Below, one piece after another: positions 33,330 through 37,594 of a DNA stretch of 37,594 nucleotides (position 1 is its first letter; the number at the start of each line of letters is the position of its first letter). A program made the translations under genes and the position numbers. This stretch comes from Verrucomicrobiaceae bacterium. Its GTDB lineage: Bacteria; Verrucomicrobiota; Verrucomicrobiia; Verrucomicrobiales; Verrucomicrobiaceae. The notes below the pieces were generated by a model. The model did not search any database. It saw only the letters and a program-made list of their open reading frames with translations, and had not been told where the DNA came from. The DNA lies in NCBI GenBank assembly GCA_016795375.1, contig JAEUHJ010000101.1:1-37594 (forward strand). The letters run 5' to 3'.

Positions 33330-34420
33330 ATCGTTTCGAATTCGCCACCGCCCAGCGCATCATCTTTGGATGCGGCACCGTGCGCGAACTGCCGGTTCTC
33401 GCCGCCACGTTCGGCAAAAAAACGCTGCTCGTCACCGGCAGCCGCCCGCGACAATGGGAAACCCGGCTGCCTCACGTTGGCATCAAATCGATATCCGGCG
33501 AACCGACCACGCGGGACATCGAATGCGGCGTCGAACTGGCCAAACAACACAACGCGGACGTAATTGTCGCCATCGGCGGCGGCAGCGTCATCGATGCGGG
33601 CAAGGCCATCGCCGCCATGAGCACGCAGCCGGGCGGTTTGATGCGCCACATCGAGGTCATCGGTGAAGGCAAACCTCTCGAAGCCGCGCCGCTGCCCTTC
33701 ATCGCCGTGCCCACCACCGCAGGCACCGGGGCCGAGGCCACGCGCAACGCCGTCATCGCCAGCGAGGCACACCGCGTCAAAGCCAGCTTGCGGCATCTCT
33801 CCATGCTGCCGAGCATCGCCTTGGTCGATCCCGAGCTCGCCGTCGATGTTCCGCAGCACGTCACCGCTGCCAGCGGCATGGACGCGCTCACGCAATGCCT
33901 CGAAGCCTTCGTCTGCTCCCGTGCGCAGCCGATGACCGACGCGCTGTGCCTCGATGGCATCCAGCGTGCCGTGCGCTCGCTCGAACGTGCCTTTCAAAAC
34001 GGTCATGACCTTGATGCGCGTGAAGACATGGCCCTCTGCGCCCTCAACAGCGGCATCGCGCTCGCCAACGCCGGCCTCGGTGCTGTTCACGGCTTCGCCG
34101 CGCCGGTTGGCGGCATGTTTCACGCACCCCACGGTGCTGTTTGCGCCGCTTTGCTCGCTCCCGTTTGGGAGGCGAACGCCCGGCGTGTTCAAAACCACGC
34201 CAAGTTCGATCAGATCGACGCCATGCTCGGCGGCGATGCCGTCTCCTGGCTCCATTCACTCACGCAGCGTCTTCGAATCCCCAAACTCAGTACCTGGGGC
34301 ATTCAAACCACCGATCTCGACGAGATCGCCCGCAAAGCCGCCGCCGCCAGCAGCATGAAGGCGAATCCGGCGCCGCTCACCCATGACGAGCTGACCGCGA
34401 TCCTCCGTGCGGCACTGTAA
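33326..34420 (+). CDS. Iron-containing alcohol dehydrogenase
   Basis: Group III Fe-dependent, NAD(P)-linked alcohol dehydrogenase of 364 residues. The start FEFATAQRIIFGCGTVRELP is typical, as are VIVAIGGGSVIDAGKAIA (cofactor), VPTTAGTGAEATRNAVI, ALVDPELAVDVP, the metal-site ASGMDALTQCLEAFVC (Asp) and GAVHGFAAPVGGMFHAPHGAVCA (His ligands). All expected ligands are seen. The substrate is unknown; short-chain alcohols or aldehydes from sugar breakdown are common. Its ATG overlaps the stop of the RNA methyltransferase gene, and an aldolase follows 42 bases downstream. Confidence 0.92.
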   Translation: MNRFEFATAQRIIFGCGTVRELPVLAATFGKKTLLVTGSRPRQWETRLPHVGIKSISGEPTTRDIECGVELAKQHNADVIVAIGGGSVIDAGKAIAAMSTQPGGLMRHIEVIGEGKPLEAAPLPFIAVPTTAGTGAEATRNAVIASEAHRVKASLRHLSMLPSIALVDPELAVDVPQHVTAASGMDALTQCLEAFVCSRAQPMTDALCLDGIQRAVRSLERAFQNGHDLDAREDMALCALNSGIALANAGLGAVHGFAAPVGGMFHAPHGAVCAALLAPVWEANARRVQNHAKFDQIDAMLGGDAVSWLHSLTQRLRIPKLSTWGIQTTDLDEIARKAAAASSMKANPAPLTHDELTAILRAAL

Positions 34421-34462
34421 AAGTTGACCGCCGCCCGCAACGCTCTAAACAACCTCCCCGCC

Positions 34463-35296
34463 ATGAAATCCTTCCGCCTCAAACGCCTCTTCAACGCCAA
34501 GTCCAACCGCTGTTTCGACGTCGCCGTCGATCACGGCTTTTTCAACCAAGTCGGCTTCCTCCAGGGCATCGAGGACATGCGCAAGGTCATCGAGGTGCTC
34601 GTCGATGCCGCGCCGGATGCGATCCAGCTCACGCTCGGCATGGCGCGTCATTTGCAGGAGGTTCCGGGCCGCGAGAAGCCCAGCCTCGTGCTGCGCACCG
34701 ACGTGGCGAACATCTACGGCAAGACGCTGCCGGAAAACCGCTGCTTCAGCCTCATGATCGAGGACACGATGCTCCAGGCCGTGCGTTACGACGCCGCCTG
34801 CGTGTGCGTGAACCTCTTCCAGATCCCCGGCGCACCCGAAGTGCATGCCGAATGCGTGGAAAACATCCTCAAACTCAAGCCGCAGGCCGATTACTACGGC
34901 ATTCCGATGATGGTGGAGCCGCTCGTGTTCCAGCCGAACGAAATCGCCGGCGGCTACATGGTGAACGGGGATGAGACCGCCATCACCTACCTCGTGCGCC
35001 AGGCCGTCGAACTCGGCGCCGACATCATCAAGGCTGATCCCACTGACGACGTGAGCCGCTATCACAAGGTGATCGAAGCCGCCTCCGGCATCCCCGTGCT
35101 CGTGCGCGGCGGCGGCCGCGTGAGCGACCGTGAAATCCTCGAACGCACGCAGGGTCTGCTGCAACAAGGCGCGTCCGGCATCGTCTATGGCCGCAATGTC
35201 ATCCAGCATCCGAATCCGAAAGGCATCACGCGCGCGCTGATGGCCATGGTGCATGACGGTGCGAGCGTCGATGCCGCGCTGGCGATGGTGAAGTAG
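34463..35296 (+). CDS. Class I aldolase of the DeoC/FbaB/LacD group
   Basis: A 277-residue TIM-barrel Schiff-base aldolase. CFDVAVDHGFFNQ near the N-terminus carries the Asp-His pair; Lys190 in GADIIKADPTDD is the likely Schiff-base lysine; VLVRGGGRVSDREIL and GASGIVYGRNVIQHPNP are the phosphate-binding loops of FbaB/LsrF-like enzymes. The phosphorylated substrate (fructose-bisphosphate, tagatose-type or autoinducer-2-like) cannot be told. The start at 34463 is chosen because the upstream codons read as non-conserved. It follows the alcohol dehydrogenase on the same strand, so the aldehyde product could be passed on, by inference. Confidence 0.88.
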   Translation: MKSFRLKRLFNAKSNRCFDVAVDHGFFNQVGFLQGIEDMRKVIEVLVDAAPDAIQLTLGMARHLQEVPGREKPSLVLRTDVANIYGKTLPENRCFSLMIEDTMLQAVRYDAACVCVNLFQIPGAPEVHAECVENILKLKPQADYYGIPMMVEPLVFQPNEIAGGYMVNGDETAITYLVRQAVELGADIIKADPTDDVSRYHKVIEAASGIPVLVRGGGRVSDREILERTQGLLQQGASGIVYGRNVIQHPNPKGITRALMAMVHDGASVDAALAMVK

Positions 35297-35305
35297 CGCA
35301 ACACG

Positions 35306-35336
35306 TCCCGGTTGCGGTTCTGAGCCGCAAACGGGA
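35306..35336. terminator. Imperfect hairpin after the aldolase gene
   Basis: TCCCG plus TTGCGG (35306-35310 and 35312-35317) pair with CCGCAA plus CGGGA (35325-35330 and 35332-35336), broken by one G/A mismatch, around a 7-base loop. It begins 10 bases past the aldolase stop. There is no T-tract, so it is a weak or factor-dependent terminator at best. Confidence 0.35.
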
Positions 35337-35350
35337 TGCTCGCACTACAA

Positions 35351-35385
35351 AAAGAAAGCCGGGGCTGCTTGCGCAAAACCCCGGC
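35351..35385 (-). terminator. Rho-independent terminator of the CCxxC-protein gene
   Basis: GCCGGGG (35358-35364) and CCCCGGC (35379-35385) form a perfect 7-bp stem with a 14-base loop. Read on the minus strand the stem is followed by TTTCTTTTT, so it ends transcription of the gene stopping at 35415. Confidence 0.75.
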
Positions 35386-35414
35386 CCCGCTCGTTGTTGG
35401 TTGCGGTAAGTTCG

Positions 35415-35927
35415 TTATTTGATCTCACCGGCGAAACCGGCGTTGTTCAGCGCGGTGGCGAGCTCGGCCTTGGTGAATTCGCCCTCGACGGTGAAGGAGG
35501 TGGCCTTGGCGGCAATGTCGTTCTTTGTGATGCCCGCGACGGTCTTCACGGCGTTGGCGGCGGCGTCAGCGCATTTTTTGCAGCAGAGATGCACGCCGGA
35601 GACGGTGGCCTTCGTCAGCTTCGCCTCGGGTTTCGCGGCGGCGGACTTGGATTCGGACTCCTCACCCTCGACCTTGCCGAAGTAACCGGCGGCGATGATC
35701 GCCTCGACGACCTTCTTCGCGTCGCTCTTCTTCTTGGTGGTGATGGTGGCGGTGCCGCTTTTTTCAGGCAGGTCCACGGTGATGTCCTTGCCGACGCTCG
35801 TGCCGGCCTTGATGATGCCTTTGGCGCAACTGCCGCAGCAGTTGTGCAGGCCGGACATGGTGATGGTGGTCTCGGCATGCGCGAAGGCGGCCAGAGCGAA
35901 CAGGGAGAGGAGGGTGAGTTGCTTCAT
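35415..35927 (-). CDS. Exported protein with two HMA-like CCxxC domains
   Basis: A 170-residue protein with a signal peptide (MKQLTLLSLFALAAFAHA). Two domains of about 70 residues each have the shape of heavy-metal-associated (ferredoxin-like) domains: TITMSGLHNCCGSCAKGI with Cys30, Cys31 and Cys34, and ATVSGVHLCCKKCADAA with Cys115, Cys116 and Cys119. A linker rich in Glu/Lys/Ala separates them. Classic HMA domains have GMxCxxC; here the motif is HxCCxxC, so metal choice could differ. A periplasmic metal chaperone or sensor is likely. The start at 35927 is set by the signal peptide. Confidence 0.8.
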   Translation of the reverse strand: MKQLTLLSLFALAAFAHAETTITMSGLHNCCGSCAKGIIKAGTSVGKDITVDLPEKSGTATITTKKKSDAKKVVEAIIAAGYFGKVEGEESESKSAAAKPEAKLTKATVSGVHLCCKKCADAAANAVKTVAGITKNDIAAKATSFTVEGEFTKAELATALNNAGFAGEIK

Positions 35928-35979
35928 AAGCGACTTCTCAGACGATACGACAGCTCGTTTTCTTTGCACAATATATTTT

Positions 35980-37005
35980 TCAACGACGCGCGGCCGTCAT
36001 GAATCCGCGCGCGACAGCGGTGTCGTGATACTCACCCGGAGTGAATCCCGCTTCATCGAGCAGCGCGGCGTATTCGCCCGTGCTGTGGCATTTTCCCTGC
36101 GTGGAGTGCATGAGCAGGCATGAATACTCGGCGACATGCAGCGGGCCGGTCTTCTCCGCATTGATGATCGCGTCGTGGATGATGAGCAAGCCGCCCGCAG
36201 GCAGCGCGGCGTGTGAAACAGCCAGCAGTTCCTTCACTTCGGGCACGCCCCAGTCGTGCAGCACGTTCGAGAACAAATGCACATCGCAGCCCTGCGGCAA
36301 TCCGTCGAACATGTTGCCCGCCGCCACGCTCACGCGCTCCGCACAGCCGCGCTCGGCGATCAATTTGGCCGCGATGCGGTCCACCGGCGATTGATCAAAA
36401 ACGATGGCCTTCAAATGCGTGTGCTGCGCCGCGATCGAGCACGCGTAGATGCCGGAACCCGCGCCGATGTCCAGCAGGCAGGAGCGTCCGCCGAGACCGA
36501 GCTTTTTTGCCAGCGCCTGTGCGAGATACCGGCCGCGGCAGTCCATCGCGGCGGTGAACTTCCGCGCGAAGTCCTCCTGCTCCATCGCCTTGTGCCAGTC
36601 GAACGCCGCCTTGTCACCGCTCCAGCCCGCCGGTTTATCGGTCTTGAGCACCTCGATGAAATCACGCGCGATCGGCCGCTCGTGCAGCGAGGCATAATAC
36701 GGCCGTAGATCCCACACCGAACCCGCCGTGAGGTGCTCCTCCGCCGTTTCCGTCGCATGAAACACACCGCTGTCATTCCGCACCCAGCCGTTCGCCGCGA
36801 AGAGTGTGAGCATCACATCCACCGGACGCTCCTTGAATCCAAAATGTCCGCAGATGCCTTCGGCGGATGACGGATGTGCCGTCAGCCACGCGAAGAAGTC
36901 GAAACTCAACGCCGCCGTGATCAAATCGACCGCGTAAAGTGAGTCGCGGTAACGGTAGATGTTCAGCGGGTCGGTTTTCGGCGCGGAGGTGAGGTCGTGC
37001 GGCAT
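35980..37005 (-). CDS. AdoMet-dependent O-methyltransferase (Methyltransf_2-like)
   Basis: A 341-residue cytosolic methyltransferase resembling hydroxyneurosporene and plant-type O-methyltransferases. An N-terminal helical, winged dimerisation region (LYAVDLITAALSFDFFAWL, GHFGFKERPVDVMLTLFAANGW) precedes the Rossmann core with CLLDIGAGSGIYACSIA (AdoMet site), AIVFDQSP, GNMFDGLPQGCDVHLFSNVLHDWG (catalytic His region) and LLIIHDAIIN. The substrate is unknown; quinones, isoprenoids or small phenols are possible. It stands alone on the minus strand, divergent from the MFS gene with about 110 bases between starts. Confidence 0.82.
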   Translation of the reverse strand: MPHDLTSAPKTDPLNIYRYRDSLYAVDLITAALSFDFFAWLTAHPSSAEGICGHFGFKERPVDVMLTLFAANGWVRNDSGVFHATETAEEHLTAGSVWDLRPYYASLHERPIARDFIEVLKTDKPAGWSGDKAAFDWHKAMEQEDFARKFTAAMDCRGRYLAQALAKKLGLGGRSCLLDIGAGSGIYACSIAAQHTHLKAIVFDQSPVDRIAAKLIAERGCAERVSVAAGNMFDGLPQGCDVHLFSNVLHDWGVPEVKELLAVSHAALPAGGLLIIHDAIINAEKTGPLHVAEYSCLLMHSTQGKCHSTGEYAALLDEAGFTPGEYHDTAVARGFMTAARR

Positions 37006-37115
37006 GGGGCGTGATGATTCGCAGGCGAAGGCCGAAAGAAACGGAAGAAATCAAAAAAGAGTCCCGGCACGCCTTGCGTTGACTTGCCTCACGAATCCTG
37101 ACAGCATCGCCCGCC

Positions 37116-37594
37116 ATGTCCAATACACCCAAATTCACCACCACACACTGGCTCATCATCGTCATCGCCAGCATCGGCTTCCTGTTCGACACCTACGAGC
37201 TGCTGATGACGCCGTTGGTGGCCGCGCCGGCCATCGCGGAGCTGCTGAAGCTGCCGTTGAACAACCCGATCGTGACGAGCTGGGTGGGCAATCTGCTGTG
37301 GATCGCGGCGCTCTGCGGTGGCGTGTTCGGCCTGCTCGGCGGCTGGCTGGTGGACAAATTCGGTCGCAAGAAGATCATGGCGGCGAGCATCTTCCTATAC
37401 TCCTTCTCGCCGTTCTGCGCGGCGTATGCGACGTCGCTGGGCATGTTCGTGTTCTTCCGTAGCACGACCTTCATCGGTGTGTGCGTGGAGTTCGTGGCGG
37501 CGATCACATGGCTGGCGGAGGTCTTCACCGACAAGAAGCAGAAGGAGAAATGGCTGGGCATCACGCAGGCCTTTGCCTCGCTCGGCGGTGTGCT
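37116..37594 (+). CDS. MFS transporter, N-terminal part (runs off the window)
   Basis: Begins at the ATG at 37116 and is open to the window end, so only about 159 residues are seen. After a polar start come helices TTHWLIIVIASIGFLFDTYE and LWIAALCGGVFGLLGGW, with the MFS loop 2-3 signature GGWLVDKFGRKK, then FLYSFSPFCAAYA. This fits the sugar/aromatic-acid symporter side of the superfamily (the FDTYE motif in helix 1 is usual there). The substrate cannot be read. Confidence 0.82.
   Translation, partial: MSNTPKFTTTHWLIIVIASIGFLFDTYELLMTPLVAAPAIAELLKLPLNNPIVTSWVGNLLWIAALCGGVFGLLGGWLVDKFGRKKIMAASIFLYSFSPFCAAYATSLGMFVFFRSTTFIGVCVEFVAAITWLAEVFTDKKQKEKWLGITQAFASLGGV

Overview
The window looks like chromosomal DNA of a high-GC member of the Verrucomicrobiota (Verrucomicrobiaceae-like). 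This is an inference from content: signal-peptide-bearing sulfatase, TAT-exported Gfo/Idh/MocA-like protein, cyclically permuted mutarotase, PQQ-type propeller, SGNH protein with a GxDLY segment, and many small secreted proteins of unknown function, mixed with housekeeping genes (truA, ruvX, ssb, xer, folP, psd). No rRNA, tRNA, CRISPR array, insertion sequence or prophage was seen. Genes are densely packed on both strands, and ATGA-type stop/start overlaps are common.

Layout. 1-720: AT-richer stretch with two small membrane proteins. 722-3118 (minus): mannose-1-phosphate guanylyltransferase, ruvX, truA as one unit. 3199-8485 (plus): small membrane protein, then a probable glycan-catabolism set of secreted esterase, Gfo/Idh/MocA-like protein (possibly GH109-like), sulfatase and mutarotase, ending in a bidirectional terminator shared with an L,D-transpeptidase lipoprotein (minus). 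9497-10156: HAD phosphatase. 10297-12340: a two-gene restriction-modification candidate (beta-order DNA methyltransferase with an unusual motif IV, overlapped by a PD-(D/E)XK nuclease). 12410-14269: PHP phosphatase and secreted serine hydrolase. 14272-15936: ParE/RelE-type toxin and antitoxin, two small exported or membrane proteins, and a small XRE regulator with a nearby palindrome.

15986-22506: APC permease with a translationally coupled exported protein, N-formylglutamate amidohydrolase-like protein, PQQ-like propeller, SGNH/GDSL esterase and ssb. 22617-27774: Xer recombinase, exported protein, phosphatidylserine decarboxylase, an RGG-rich protein with an acidic tail, and a divergent dihydropteroate synthase overlapping it tail to tail. 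27920-31354: wHTH protein with a possible nuclease-like fold, a long imperfect inverted repeat, and two membrane-linked glycosyltransferases. 31417-35296 (plus): tightly coupled LolA-like protein, Fe-S RNA methyltransferase, Fe-dependent alcohol dehydrogenase and class I aldolase. 35415-37594: exported double CCxxC protein, O-methyltransferase and the start of an MFS transporter cut by the window end.

The best candidates for something new are the restriction-modification pair, the RGG protein, the wHTH protein at 27920-28888, the inverted repeat beside it, and the double CCxxC exported protein. All functional calls rest on motif reading by eye, with no database search.
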